DNA of 64,000 nt from Prauserella_A oleivorans (GCF_042685745.1 NZ_JBHUNT010000001.1:4960001-5024000), one strand, 5' to 3'; positions 19,511-28,212 are shown, counted from the first letter of the stretch. Made by a program: numbers and translations. The notes: generated by a model not told the origin, from the sequence alone.

Positions 19511-19882
19511 GTGTCCGAGGTTCCGCCGCCCGGCCCCATGCTGGGCATCGCTGATCAACGACGCGGTTCCAGCGTCGTGGTGACGGTGGAGGGCGACATC
19601 GACCTGTGCACCGGCCCGGACCTCGACCGGCACCTCCGCGACGTCGTTCGCACCGCCCGGTCGCCGCATCCGATCATCGTGGACCTCTCCGAGGTCGCCT
19701 TCCTCGGCTCGTGCGGGTTGTCGGTGCTGCTGCGCGCCCACCAGGCGGCCGAGGACAACGGCACGCCGTTGCGGATCGTCGCGCGGCAACGCGCCATCCT
19801 TCGCCCCGTGCAGGCGGTCGGCCTGGATACCGTGCTTCGCGTGCATCCGTGCGTGGAGGAGGCGCTGGCACAGGGCGGCTGA
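19511..19882 (+). CDS. STAS-domain anti-sigma factor antagonist-like protein
   Basis: A 123-residue single STAS domain: VTVEGDIDLCTGPDLDRHLRD, then VDLSEVAFLGSCGLSVLLRAHQ around residues 56-77, where the regulatory Ser of SpoIIAA/RsbV proteins sits (here GSCG in place of the usual DSSG). Such proteins bind anti-sigma kinases and are controlled by Ser phosphorylation. The GTG at 19511 was chosen because GGGAGGGA lies just upstream; longer in-frame starts add unconserved sequence. No partner kinase or sigma factor is adjacent. Confidence 0.85.
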   Translation: MSEVPPPGPMLGIADQRRGSSVVVTVEGDIDLCTGPDLDRHLRDVVRTARSPHPIIVDLSEVAFLGSCGLSVLLRAHQAAEDNGTPLRIVARQRAILRPVQAVGLDTVLRVHPCVEEALAQGG

Positions 19883-19943
19883 CCTGCCAGGAGCCATGCC
19901 ACCTCGGCGATTAGTCCGAAACGGACACGGGTACCTCTCTGGA

Positions 19944-20360
19944 GTGACCACGCACAACCGCCGCTTCGCCGCCCAGGTACGCCAGGAGGCGTGCACCGTG
20001 GGCGACCCGGCGCGAGCCTGTGAGAAGCACGTGCCCAGCCTCGACGGCGTTATCGCCTCCGGGTTCAAGCTCAGCGGCAGGCTGCATGCCGTGTGGCCGC
20101 TGCTCGGCGTGTACCGCGGCAACACGCGAGCCCGGGTCGCGCATGGCAGCCTCGAGATCCGGTTCGGGCACTGGTGGTTCGAGACCCCGCTGTCCAACAT
20201 CTCCACCGTGACGGCACAGGACGACGGCACGGTGTGCATCACCTTCAAGGAGCCCGTGCACGGGCACGAGCCGGTGGGCGTGCACCACCACGACTTCCGG
20301 CTGCAGATCGACAATCCCCGGGGGTTCGCCGCCGCTCTGCGGTCCCGCATGGCCGGCTGA
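19944..20360 (+). CDS. Conserved-looking protein of unknown function
   Basis: A 138-residue protein from the GTG at 19944, which has a GGAG core close upstream; an ATG at 19896 would add 16 residues. I do not recognise the family. The central part (LSGRLHAVWPLLGVYRGN, LEIRFGHWWFETPLSNIS) is beta-rich and rich in Trp, His and aromatic residues. It looks like a small barrel rather than a helical protein, with no signal or membrane segment. The five bases of upstream context resemble the intergenic repeat family (see findings). It may be co-transcribed with the toroid protein at 20411. Confidence 0.6.
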   Translation: MTTHNRRFAAQVRQEACTVGDPARACEKHVPSLDGVIASGFKLSGRLHAVWPLLGVYRGNTRARVAHGSLEIRFGHWWFETPLSNISTVTAQDDGTVCITFKEPVHGHEPVGVHHHDFRLQIDNPRGFAAALRSRMAG

Positions 20361-20410
20361 CGGCCGATCCGTTCAAGACAGCGCACGGCCCGTCCCGCGA
20401 CACTGGCCCC

Positions 20411-21304
20411 ATGGCTGTCGACCTCACCGCCGCCGGGCGGTTTCTGACCACACACGGACGCCTGCTCGACCGGCACCGCTTCCGGTTCCTCGTCGGCGAG
20501 GGCGATCCGGAGCCCACGCTCGCCGCGCTGGCGGCCTACCGCAACGCCGACGGCGGATACGGCCGCGGGCTCGAGCCGGACCTGCGTAGCCCGGAGAGCC
20601 AGCCCGGACCGGCGCTGCACGCCTTCGAGGTGTTCGCCGACGTCGCCCCGGTCACGAGCCCGCACGCCACGCGGCTGTGCGACTGGCTGGAGTCGGTGAC
20701 CCTGCCGGACGGCGGGCTGCCGTTCGCGCTGCCGACGACGGACCCCACCGGGTGCGCCCCGTTCTGGGTGCAGACCGATCCGCACATCTCGTCACTGCAG
20801 ATCACCGCCATCGTGGCCGCCAACGCCCTCGAGGTCGCGCGGCACGACGCGGCAGTGGCCGGGCACCCGTGGCTCGACCGGGCGAGCCGGTACTGCCTGG
20901 CCGCTGTCCGGGGACTCGACACCCGCCCGCACGCCCTGGTGCTCGCCTTCGCGGTCCGCTTCCTCGACGTCGCCTGCGAGCGTTATCCCGAGGCGAAGCA
21001 GCTACTGGGGCGGCTTCGCCGGTTCGTGCCCGCGGACGGTCTCGTGCACGTCGACGGCGGCGCCGACGACGAGTACATGCGCCCGCTCGACTTCGCGCCG
21101 ATGCCCGGACGCCCGGCCCGCGAGCTGCTCGACCCCGACGTGGTGGCGGCCGATCTTCGTCGCCTCGCCGGCGAGCAGCAGCCGGACGGCGGCTGGCGCG
21201 TCGACTTCCACAGCTACTCCCCGGCGGCCGAGCTCGAATGGCGGGGCTACACCACGGTGCGGGCCGTGCAGGTCCTCCAGCGCAACGGCCTGCTTTCGGT
21301 CTGA
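20411..21304 (+). CDS. Prenyltransferase/squalene-oxidase-repeat (alpha-toroid) protein
   Basis: A 297-residue helical protein with repeated motifs of the terpene cyclase/prenyltransferase-beta type: YRNADGGYGRGLEPDLR near residue 45, LPDGGLPFALP, and EQQPDGGWRVDF near 265. These are QW-like turns of an (alpha/alpha)6 barrel. It lacks the DxDD or VxDCTA catalytic motifs of squalene-hopene cyclases, so a cyclase function is not supported. The start is the ATG at 20411. It is convergent with the oxidoreductase at 21345. Function unknown. Confidence 0.72.
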   Translation: MAVDLTAAGRFLTTHGRLLDRHRFRFLVGEGDPEPTLAALAAYRNADGGYGRGLEPDLRSPESQPGPALHAFEVFADVAPVTSPHATRLCDWLESVTLPDGGLPFALPTTDPTGCAPFWVQTDPHISSLQITAIVAANALEVARHDAAVAGHPWLDRASRYCLAAVRGLDTRPHALVLAFAVRFLDVACERYPEAKQLLGRLRRFVPADGLVHVDGGADDEYMRPLDFAPMPGRPARELLDPDVVAADLRRLAGEQQPDGGWRVDFHSYSPAAELEWRGYTTVRAVQVLQRNGLLSV

Positions 21305-21344
21305 CGCAGGCAGGGGCGGGTCCGGGGTGGAGGCTCGGCGACCG

Positions 21345-22511
21345 CTACGGGCCCGCCGCGAACGGCACCGGGGTCCAGCGAGCGTTGTCGGCGGCACTGC
21401 GCTGCACCGCGTCCAGGACCCGCTGCACGCGCAGGCCGTCGGTGAACCCTGGTTCGGGATCCTCGCCCGCGCCGATGGCGGTGAGCAGGTCGGCGATCTC
21501 GTGCGTGAACGTGTGCTCGTAGCCGAGCCCGTGCCCCGGCGGCCACCACGCGGCGAGGTAGGGGTGTTCCGGCTCTGTCACGACGATCCGGCGGAAACCG
21601 GCGGTCGCGGAGGGCTCGTCGCCGTCGTGGAACCACAGCTCGTTCATGGACTCGAAGTCGAACGCCAGGCTGCCGCGGGAGCCGTTGACCTCGATCCGCA
21701 ATCCGTTCTTGCGGCCCAGCGCGTACCTGGTCGCCTCGAACGTCGCGACGGCGCCGGAGGAGAGCCGGGCCGTGAACACCGCGCAGTCGTCGACGGTCAC
21801 GTCCTCCTCGGCGCCGTCCTGGCCGCGGCGACGGGGCACAAATGTCTCGGTGAACCCGGACACGCCCGTGATGTGCGCGCCGGTGACGAACTGCGCGGCG
21901 TCGACGATGTGCGCGCCGAGGTCGCCGAGCGCGCCCGAGCCTGCCTGCTCCCGCCGCAGCCGCCACGTCATCGGCGCGGCGGCGTCGGAGAGCCAGTCCT
22001 GCAGGTACACGGCACGGACGTGGCGTACCTGCCCCAGCCTGCCGGTCGCGACGAGCCGACGGGCCAGCGCCAGCGCGGGCACCCGGCGGTAGTTGAACGC
22101 CACCATCGACCGGACCCCGTGGGCCCGCGCGCGCTCGGCCGCCTCGGCCATACGTTCGGCCTCGGCCACGGTGTTGGCGAGCGGCTTCTCGCACAGCACA
22201 TGCTTGCCCGCGGCCAGGGCGGCGAGGGCGATCGGGGCGTGCGTGTCCCCCGGCGTGCAGATGTCGACCAGATCGACGTCGTCGCGTTCGACGACGGCGC
22301 GCCAGTCGGTCTCCACGTCGGCCCAGCCGAACCGGTCCGCGGCCTCCCTCGTCCGGCGCTCGTCGCGGCCGCCCAGGACGACCAGGCGCGGCGTCAGCGG
22401 CACGTCGAAGAACCGGTGCGCGGTGCGCCATGCCTGCGAGTGGATGGCGCCCATGAACGCGTGCCCGATGAGGGCGACGCCGAGCGTTCCGGCTCGCCCG
22501 CGGTCGGTCAC
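21345..22511 (-). CDS. Gfo/Idh/MocA family oxidoreductase
   Basis: A 388-residue NAD(P)-dependent sugar dehydrogenase-type protein. The N-terminal Rossmann part begins VALIGHAFMGAIHSQAW, followed by DIVDICTPGDTHAPIAL-like text and the family's CEKPLANTVAEAERM, where the Lys is catalytic (EKP motif). The C-terminal half is the alpha/beta dimer domain. These enzymes oxidise or reduce sugars and inositols. The start at 22511 is GTG with a weak ribosome site. The preceding gene (GT39) points the same way but is separated by about 125 nt. Substrate is unknown. Confidence 0.87.
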   Translation of the reverse strand: MTDRGRAGTLGVALIGHAFMGAIHSQAWRTAHRFFDVPLTPRLVVLGGRDERRTREAADRFGWADVETDWRAVVERDDVDLVDICTPGDTHAPIALAALAAGKHVLCEKPLANTVAEAERMAEAAERARAHGVRSMVAFNYRRVPALALARRLVATGRLGQVRHVRAVYLQDWLSDAAAPMTWRLRREQAGSGALGDLGAHIVDAAQFVTGAHITGVSGFTETFVPRRRGQDGAEEDVTVDDCAVFTARLSSGAVATFEATRYALGRKNGLRIEVNGSRGSLAFDFESMNELWFHDGDEPSATAGFRRIVVTEPEHPYLAAWWPPGHGLGYEHTFTHEIADLLTAIGAGEDPEPGFTDGLRVQRVLDAVQRSAADNARWTPVPFAAGP

Positions 22512-22637
22512 GAGGCGCGTCCGAGGTCCGCGAATGACTGACCGACACGCCTTGGACGCACACTTTGTTCCACGACCGACCCACTTTCTCCTCGCGTGAG
22601 CAAAAGTACCTGCCGGGTCAAGGAACCGACCAACCGG

Positions 22638-24320
22638 TCACCACGAGAAAGGCATGTGCCGGAACGCCGGCCACAGCTCCGCCCACGAGCCGGCCCGGCC
22701 CTCGCACAGCCAGATCGGCTTGCCCTGGCTGACGTTGCGGATGTCGTGGCCGTTGTCGACCACGCCCACCGGGCGGACCGAGGCGAAGTACTCGCGCAGT
22801 CGCGTGTCCGTCGACCCGACGAAGAGCACGTCGGTCGCGCTCTCCGGGGGCGCGCCGAAGTACCAGTAGCCGCGGCTGCCGCTGTAGGGACTCGGCACGT
22901 CGGGGGCGAACTTCTCGACGGCGGCGGCCATCCAGTACGTCTCGGTGACGACGGCCGTGCGCGCCTGCTGCTCCGGCGGCAGCGACCGGTAGACGGCCGA
23001 CACGCTGGCGGCGACGCCGGGCCAGCCGAACTCCTCCAGCGCCATGTTCATGGGGCTGTACGGCTTGCCGGCGTAGTCCGAGATCGGGGTGACCGGCAGC
23101 CAGCTGAGGGCGACCGCGGCCGAGAGCGCGTAGGCGAGCAGGACGACCGGACGCCAGCGCTCGGCGAGGAGCCGGTCGAGTTCCACCGCCGCCGCGGCGA
23201 AACACAGCGCGAACAGTCCACCGACGTAGTACGGCCGGCCGGCGGTCAGCCAGAACACCGCGGTCACGCCGAGCACCGTCAGGCCGAGGAAGAGGTACGG
23301 CCGCAGGCGCGGCGACGTGAGCAGCCACCACACGCCCAGCACCGTCAGCACCGCACCCACGCCGATGCCCGCCTGCTCCAGCGCCATGGGCAGGAACGTC
23401 GCCCGGCCACCCGCGAAGGACACCTCACCGGCGACGATGTCGTTCATCTCCAGCTGCGGCCACCCGTTGCGGTGCTGCCACAGCAGGGTGGGCACGCACG
23501 AGAGCACCGCGAGGGCGGCGCCTGCCCACAGCAGCGGGCGGCGCAGCAGGTCGCGGGGCCCGACCACGAGCGCGGCCAGTCCCGCCACGACCCAGAACAC
23601 CGGGATCAGGAACTTCACCTGGAGGGCGAGCGCGGTCACCAGCGCCGCCGCGAACAGCAACCGGTCGTCACGCACCCGCACCCAGCGGACGACGAGCCAG
23701 ACGGTGACCGTCCACAGGAACGCGTCCAGCATGTGCGTGGCGAGGATGTGCCCGGCGCCGGCGAGCAGGAACGGTGAGCACGCGTAGGCACCCGCGGCCA
23801 TGAACTGCGCACGCCTGCCGCCACCCAGCTCGCGCGCCGTCAGACCGGCGACCACCACCCCCAGGCCCGTGCACAGGACCGCCGGGAGCCGGAATCCCAC
23901 CACCGAGCCCGGGAACAGCGTGTCCATGAGCCGGGCCAGCAGCGGCAGCATCGGTGGCTGGTCGGCGTAACCCCAGGCGAGGTTGCGGCCCGCGGCGATG
24001 AAGTACAGCTCGTCGCCGTGGTAGCCGTACCGGCCTGCGAACGCCAGCAGGATCGCCATCGCCGCGGCGGCCGTCCCCAGAACCGGAAGCCGAGCGAACG
24101 CGGGCACGCCGGCCGGCAGCGTGGGCGGTGGTGCTGTGCCGGCGGTGGACGGCGGCGGCTGCGTTGGCGGTGCTGGCGTGGACGGCGTGGCCGTGGACGC
24201 CGGTGCCGGCGTCGTGGAGGTGTGCGGCGGCGTGGGCGTGTCCTGCGACGGCGCGCGCCGATCCGGCAGGTCGGGGCCGCCCACCGGCGAGAGTCGCCGA
24301 GCCGGCTGCTGTTCGACCAT
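22638..24320 (-). CDS. Membrane glycosyltransferase, GT39/ArnT-like (PMT family)
   Basis: A 560-residue polytopic membrane protein. After a Pro/Thr-rich N-terminal tail of about 70 residues come some ten or more hydrophobic segments. The first extracytoplasmic loop has YGYHGDELYFIAAGR and GYADQPPML, carrying the acidic residues typical of the GT-C PMT/ArnT superfamily, which uses polyprenyl-phosphate sugars. The C-terminal soluble domain ends near 22638. The ATG at 24320 gives the shortest protein that keeps the first membrane helix. It could mannosylate or otherwise glycosylate cell-wall material; substrate is unknown. Confidence 0.8.
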   Translation of the reverse strand: MVEQQPARRLSPVGGPDLPDRRAPSQDTPTPPHTSTTPAPASTATPSTPAPPTQPPPSTAGTAPPPTLPAGVPAFARLPVLGTAAAAMAILLAFAGRYGYHGDELYFIAAGRNLAWGYADQPPMLPLLARLMDTLFPGSVVGFRLPAVLCTGLGVVVAGLTARELGGGRRAQFMAAGAYACSPFLLAGAGHILATHMLDAFLWTVTVWLVVRWVRVRDDRLLFAAALVTALALQVKFLIPVFWVVAGLAALVVGPRDLLRRPLLWAGAALAVLSCVPTLLWQHRNGWPQLEMNDIVAGEVSFAGGRATFLPMALEQAGIGVGAVLTVLGVWWLLTSPRLRPYLFLGLTVLGVTAVFWLTAGRPYYVGGLFALCFAAAAVELDRLLAERWRPVVLLAYALSAAVALSWLPVTPISDYAGKPYSPMNMALEEFGWPGVAASVSAVYRSLPPEQQARTAVVTETYWMAAAVEKFAPDVPSPYSGSRGYWYFGAPPESATDVLFVGSTDTRLREYFASVRPVGVVDNGHDIRNVSQGKPIWLCEGRAGSWAELWPAFRHMPFSW

Positions 24321-24843
24321 GCCCGCGACCCTAGGCGACCAGGTCGGGGCCGGGACGAGGGGTGGGGACCGCCAGAAGGCCCGGCGACCTGGGCCGTCGC
24401 GACGTGCAGTGGGCGCGCCTGCGTGCTTGGACGGCAGGGCATGAGCCGCGCCACACCGTGAACCACCCGGTGGTGGGGACATTCGGCGGCTCGCGCGTGG
24501 CCGTCCGTGGGGGCTGCGGCAGGCCTGTCATCACGATTGACCGGGCCCGGCGGCGACGCTCATCGCGGAAGGTGCGGGCGAACTCGCCGTGCTTCGCCGG
24601 ATTGAACATCTCCGCACTCGGCCGAGAGACCTCGATGCCTCCGGTTCCGGATCGCCGGAGGCGCTCCCGGCGCTACCACGCCCGCCGGCTCGACACGGCG
24701 ACGGAAACGGCGGACACAGCTACGCAAACGGCACACACGCCGACACAGACGGCAGACACGGCTACCCAAACGGCAGACACGGCGGGAGACGGCAACGCCT
24801 CCCTGCGACCCGGAAACACCACCGGGCCGTAGGGACACGCGAA
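24321..24843. other. Non-coding 523-nt interval with repeats
   Basis: No supported gene. Possible reading frames here (24331-24609 on the minus strand, for example) are low-complexity, Arg/Pro-rich and not convincing. The left part should contain the promoter of the GT39 gene. The right part holds the 42-nt-period repeat listed separately, just downstream of the lpd stop codon. Confidence 0.6.
24709..24781. repeat. Second site of the 42-nt-period intergenic repeat
   Basis: A 25-nt unit, GGCGGACACAGCTACGCAAA then CGGCA at 24709-24733, and GGCAGACACGGCTACCCAAA then CGGCA at 24751-24775, again 42 nt apart. It matches the unit at 3971-4042 in sequence and spacing. Related fragments follow at 24778-24785. 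In one frame both sites would read as a 14-residue HGYxxGTH-type repeat, but no ribosome site or start supports translation. Confidence 0.8.
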
Positions 24844-26244
24844 CTACATGTTGATCATGTGACCGGCGAGGCCGTGGATGGCTTCCTTGACGGCTTCGCC
24901 GAGCGTCGGGTGGGCATGGACGTTGCGGGCCACCTCGTGCACGGTCAGGTCCCACTGCTGGGCCAGCGTCAGCTCCGGCAGCAGTTCGGTGACCTCCGGG
25001 CCGATGAGGTGGGCGCCCAGCAGCTCCCCGTACTTGCCGTCACTGATGATCTTGGCGAACCCGACGGTGTCGGCGAGCCCGTGTGCCTTGCCGTTGGCCG
25101 TGAACGGGAACTTCGCGACCTGCACGTCGTAACCCTGTTCGCGGGCCTGCTCCTCGGTGAGGCCGAAGCTCGCGACCTGGGGCTGGCAGTACGTGGCCCG
25201 CGGGATCATGCGGTAGTCGAGCTCCATCGTCTCGGCGTCGGCGATGGTCTCGGCCGCGATGATGCCCATCGACTCGGCGGCGTGGGCGAGCATGAGCTTC
25301 GCCGTCACGTCCCCGATCGCGAAGATGTGTGGAACGTTCGTGCGGCAGCGTCCGTCCACTTCGATCGCTCCGCGCTCGGTGAGCCGGACGCCGGTGTTCT
25401 CCAGACCGTAGCCGTCCACATTGGGCTGGAAGCCCATGGCCTGCAACACCTTGCCGGCCTCGATGGTCTGCTGCTGGCCGTCCTTGGACACGGTGACCCG
25501 CACGCGGTTGCCGTCGTCCTCAATGGACTCGACCTTGGTGGACGTGAGGACGTCGATGCCGAGTCGCCGGTACCGGCGGGCCAGCTCGGCCGACACCTCC
25601 TCGTCCTCATTGGGCACCATGCGGTCGAGGAACTCGACGATGGTGACCTTCACGCCGTAGTTGTGCAGCACGTACGCGAACTCGACGCCGATGGCGCCCG
25701 CGCCCGCGATCACGATGCTGTCCGGCAGCTCCGAGGAGAGGATCTGCTCCTCGTAGGTCACCACCCGCTCGCTCAGCGACGTGCCCGGCAGCAGCTTCGG
25801 CCGTGCACCGGTCGCGACAATGCAGTGGTCGAAGGTGACGGTCTCGGTCTCACCGTCCTCGCGCCGCACCTCGATCGCGTGGTCGCTGGTGAACGTGCCA
25901 CGGCCGGTGAACTGCGTGATGGCATTCTTCTTCATCAGATAGTGAATGCCCTTGACGCGCCCGTCGGCGACCTTGCGGCTGCGCTGGAACGCGGCCTGGT
26001 AGTCGAAGGTGACCTCGCCGTCGACCTGGATGCCGAACGTGCGCGCCTCCGTGGTGAACAGGTGCGCCAGCTCGGCGTTCCGGAGCAACGCCTTCGACGG
26101 GATGCAGCCGACGTTCAGGCACACCCCACCCCAGTAACGTTCCTCGATGACGGCGGTGTCGTACCCGAGCTGAGCCGCGCGGACGGCGGCGGTGTACCCG
26201 CCGGGGCCGGCACCCAGCACCACAACGTCGAAGTGTTCGCTCAT
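24844..26244 (-). CDS. lpd: Dihydrolipoyl dehydrogenase
   Basis: A 466-residue flavoprotein disulfide reductase. FAD motif VVVLGAGPGGYTAA at 8-21, redox-active disulfide CLNVGC at 42-47, NAD motif VIAGAGAIGVEFAY, and the C-terminal HAHPTLGEA with the catalytic His-Glu pair. It reoxidises lipoyl groups of 2-oxoacid dehydrogenases and glycine cleavage in the cytosol. Length is normal. The ATG at 26244 lies seven bases from a CATAAT -10-like box on the minus strand, so the transcript may be leaderless. No other dehydrogenase-complex genes are nearby. Confidence 0.95.
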   Translation of the reverse strand: MSEHFDVVVLGAGPGGYTAAVRAAQLGYDTAVIEERYWGGVCLNVGCIPSKALLRNAELAHLFTTEARTFGIQVDGEVTFDYQAAFQRSRKVADGRVKGIHYLMKKNAITQFTGRGTFTSDHAIEVRREDGETETVTFDHCIVATGARPKLLPGTSLSERVVTYEEQILSSELPDSIVIAGAGAIGVEFAYVLHNYGVKVTIVEFLDRMVPNEDEEVSAELARRYRRLGIDVLTSTKVESIEDDGNRVRVTVSKDGQQQTIEAGKVLQAMGFQPNVDGYGLENTGVRLTERGAIEVDGRCRTNVPHIFAIGDVTAKLMLAHAAESMGIIAAETIADAETMELDYRMIPRATYCQPQVASFGLTEEQAREQGYDVQVAKFPFTANGKAHGLADTVGFAKIISDGKYGELLGAHLIGPEVTELLPELTLAQQWDLTVHEVARNVHAHPTLGEAVKEAIHGLAGHMINM

Positions 26245-26251
26245 GATCGCG

Positions 26252-26257
26252 ATTATG
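26252..26257 (-). promoter_or_regulatory. Putative -10 box of lpd
   Basis: CATAAT on the minus strand, seven bases upstream of the lpd ATG. Transcription would start at or within a base or two of the start codon, giving a leaderless mRNA, which is common in actinobacteria. Confidence 0.5.
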
Positions 26258-26307
26258 CCTTTACGGTTTCGATGACAGGTCCGCCCCGAGCACCAACGTG
26301 ACCGGGG

Positions 26308-26481
26308 TCAACGGTTCGAGTCGGCTTCCTTCGGCCAGCCCGCGACGTCGCGCACGATGCGCTGGGCGCGCACCAGGCCCGGCACCTCGGCCGGGTCCAG
26401 CTCCCCGCGGTCGGCCTCCTCCTGGGCCTCGGCGAGCTTGGCCAGCAGGTCCGCCACGTCGACGGTCGAGGAGTGCGCCAT
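26308..26481 (-). CDS. Small helical protein of unknown function
   Basis: A 57-residue acidic protein (MAHSSTVDVADLLAKLAEAQ...). It is predicted mostly helical from its Leu/Ala/Glu pattern, with no cysteines or membrane segment. Codon use is strongly GC3-biased, as in real genes. It follows the F420-type oxidoreductase gene by 20 nt in the same direction, so it is probably co-transcribed. A GGGAAAGGGA-like stretch precedes the ATG. Family not recognised. Confidence 0.6.
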   Translation of the reverse strand: MAHSSTVDVADLLAKLAEAQEEADRGELDPAEVPGLVRAQRIVRDVAGWPKEADSNR

Positions 26482-26501
26482 GCTCGTCCCTTTCCGCGGG
26501 C

Positions 26502-26909
26502 TCAGGACAGCCGCTCGAGCACGACCACGGGAATGTCGCGGTCGGTCTTCTTCTGGTAGTCGTCGTAGGAGGGCCACACGGCCACCATCTTCGGCCACAG
26601 CACGGCCTTCTCGGCCTTGTCCGCGGTGCGCGCCTTCGCGGCGAACCGGTCCCCCTTGACCTGCACCCGCACGTTCGGGTCGGCGAGCAGGTTCTTGTAC
26701 CAGCCGGGGTGGTCGTCGGCGCCGCCCTTGGAGGCGACCACGACGTAGGCCCCGTCGTGTTCCTGGTAGATCAGCGCCGACTTGCGTGGCTGCCCGCTCG
26801 TGCGGCCGGTGGTGGTGAGAACCAGCGTCGGCACGCCGTCCTGCCAGTCGTGCCCGACCTCGCCGTCCGTCTCCTCGTACCGCCTGACGTGCTCGTCACC
26901 GAACAACAT
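26502..26909 (-). CDS. Nitroreductase/deazaflavin-dependent oxidoreductase (Ddn family)
   Basis: A 135-residue single-domain protein of the F420-H2-dependent quinone/nitroreductase family (split beta-barrel). It has LVLTTTGRTSGQPRKSALIYQ, then VVASKGGADDHPGWYKNLLADPNVRVQV, which is the core signature of Ddn-like enzymes. Members reduce quinones or nitro compounds with F420, a cofactor typical of actinobacteria. It lies between the dehydratase gene and the 57-residue gene, all leftward. Substrate unknown; family call strong. Confidence 0.9.
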   Translation of the reverse strand: MLFGDEHVRRYEETDGEVGHDWQDGVPTLVLTTTGRTSGQPRKSALIYQEHDGAYVVVASKGGADDHPGWYKNLLADPNVRVQVKGDRFAAKARTADKAEKAVLWPKMVAVWPSYDDYQKKTDRDIPVVVLERLS

Positions 26910-26942
26910 GGACCCGGAATCCCTTCGTCGCCTACCGCAACC

Positions 26943-27902
26943 CTAACTGTCCCGGCGCAGCACATCGGCCAGCAGCGTGCGCTCGACGTTGCCTCCGGAG
27001 ACCACGACGACGGTCCGGCCGCGAGGCAGTTCGTCCGCCCGGTTCAGGTAGGCGGCCAGCGGTACGGCGCCGCTCGGCTCGGCGACGAGCCGCCCCTTGG
27101 TGGCCAGCACCGCCATGGCCGCACGGATCTCGTCCTCGCCGACGGCGACGATGCCGTCGAGCACGCTGCGCAGGTGCGCGAAGGTGAGCTCGGAGGGCTG
27201 GGAGCGCAAGCCGTCGGCGATGGTGCGGGCACGCCGCTCGATGGGCCAGTCCACGAGCGAGCCCGCACGCAGGCTCTCGGCGGCGTCGGCGGCCAGTTCG
27301 GGTTCGACGCCGAACACCGCCGCATTCGGGCACAGCGCCTTGACGGCGGTCCCGATGCCGGACGCGAGTCCTCCGCCGCTCACCGGCATGAGCACCAGCT
27401 CGACGTCCGGGAGGTCGGTACCGATCTCGAGCCCGATGGTGCCCTGCCCGGCGATGATGTCCGGGTGGTCGAACGGCGGCACGAGCACCGCCCCCAGTTT
27501 CTCCACCAGCTCGTAGGCCGCCGATTCCCGCTCGCCGATGGGCACGAGCACCACCTCGGCACCGTAGGCGCGGGTGTTGTCGACCTTCACCTGCGGCGTC
27601 ACGTCCGGCATCACGATGTGGGCGGGCACGCCGAATTCGCGCGCCGCGTACGCCACCGCCTGCGCGTGATTGCCGCTGGAGTAGGTCACGACGCCGCGGG
27701 CCCGGGTCTTGTCGTCCAGCGCCGCGAGCGCGTTGTGCGCGCCACGCAGCTTGAACGCGCCGATCGGCTGGAGGCTCTCCGGCTTGAGCCACAGCGGGCG
27801 TTCCGGGTCCGCCCACGGGCAGGGCAGCAGGGGCGTGCGCACGACCGCGTCGCGGATGCGCTCCGCTGCGGTACGGATGTCGTCGATAGTCACCAGGTCC
27901 AC
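26943..27902 (-). CDS. Threonine/serine dehydratase family PLP enzyme
   Basis: A 319-residue fold-type II PLP enzyme. The PLP lysine is in IGAFKLRGAHNAL, phosphate-binding SSGNHAQAVAYAA follows, and SGGGLASGI lies in the C-terminal half. It lacks the C-terminal regulatory ACT domain of biosynthetic IlvA, so it resembles catabolic threonine dehydratases or serine racemases. The GTG at 27902 is chosen; another GTG nine bases inside is equally possible. It is the first gene of a leftward group with the F420-type enzyme. Confidence 0.88.
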   Translation of the reverse strand: MDLVTIDDIRTAAERIRDAVVRTPLLPCPWADPERPLWLKPESLQPIGAFKLRGAHNALAALDDKTRARGVVTYSSGNHAQAVAYAAREFGVPAHIVMPDVTPQVKVDNTRAYGAEVVLVPIGERESAAYELVEKLGAVLVPPFDHPDIIAGQGTIGLEIGTDLPDVELVLMPVSGGGLASGIGTAVKALCPNAAVFGVEPELAADAAESLRAGSLVDWPIERRARTIADGLRSQPSELTFAHLRSVLDGIVAVGEDEIRAAMAVLATKGRLVAEPSGAVPLAAYLNRADELPRGRTVVVVSGGNVERTLLADVLRRDS

Positions 27903-28007
27903 CGCTCCAGTGTGCCTGAACCACCGACGGAAACTTCGGGAAAGAAGGTTTGTCGACCCGCGTACCCGGGTAGCCAGCTCACTACGCTCTTGCCCCCGGG
28001 AGGCCGG

Positions 28008-28184
28008 ATGGCCCAGGAAGACGCACTCGACCGCCTGCTCAGGGCGTGGCGGGACGACATCGACGAAGAGCCCTTCCCGGTCATCGTCGATGTCGTGCTG
28101 CCACGGCAGGTACGCAGACGCATGGCCGGTGACCGGGACGAACCGTCGGACCCGCCGGGCCCCCGCCGCACCACGTTCCACTGA
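28008..28184 (+). CDS. Small acidic/basic protein of unknown function
   Basis: A 58-residue protein from an ATG with GGGAGG seven bases upstream and strong GC3 bias. The N-terminal half is acidic and hydrophobic (ALDRLLRAWRDDIDEEPFPVIVDVVLP), and the C-terminal half is basic and Pro-rich. It is divergent from the dehydratase gene and ends 46 nt before soxR. No family is recognised; coding status is supported by composition and ribosome site only. Confidence 0.5.
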   Translation: MAQEDALDRLLRAWRDDIDEEPFPVIVDVVLPRQVRRRMAGDRDEPSDPPGPRRTTFH

Positions 28185-28192
28185 CTCCGACA

Positions 28193-28212
28193 ACCTCGAC
28201 CAAGCTCGAAGT
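28193..28212. promoter_or_regulatory. Putative SoxR operator
   Basis: ACCTCGACCAAGCTCGAAGT is a near-perfect dyad with half-sites centred at about 28202-28203, located 17 nt upstream of the soxR start. MerR-family regulators bind such dyads within their promoters, so it is probably autoregulatory. Confidence 0.55.

Noticed and set aside
24331..24609. Possible 92-residue minus-strand gene in the lpd-GT39 gap
   Set aside because: Arg/Pro-rich composition, no ribosome site and no recognisable domain.
24690..24800. Repeat-spacer pattern suggesting a CRISPR array
   Set aside because: Only two full units, imperfect in sequence, with a 17-nt gap, and the same pair occurs elsewhere; no cas genes are near.
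26295..26330. GGTTCGAGTC that looks like a tRNA T-arm
   Set aside because: It is the 3' end of the 57-residue gene (26308) and adjoining sequence; no acceptor, D or anticodon arms can be folded around it.
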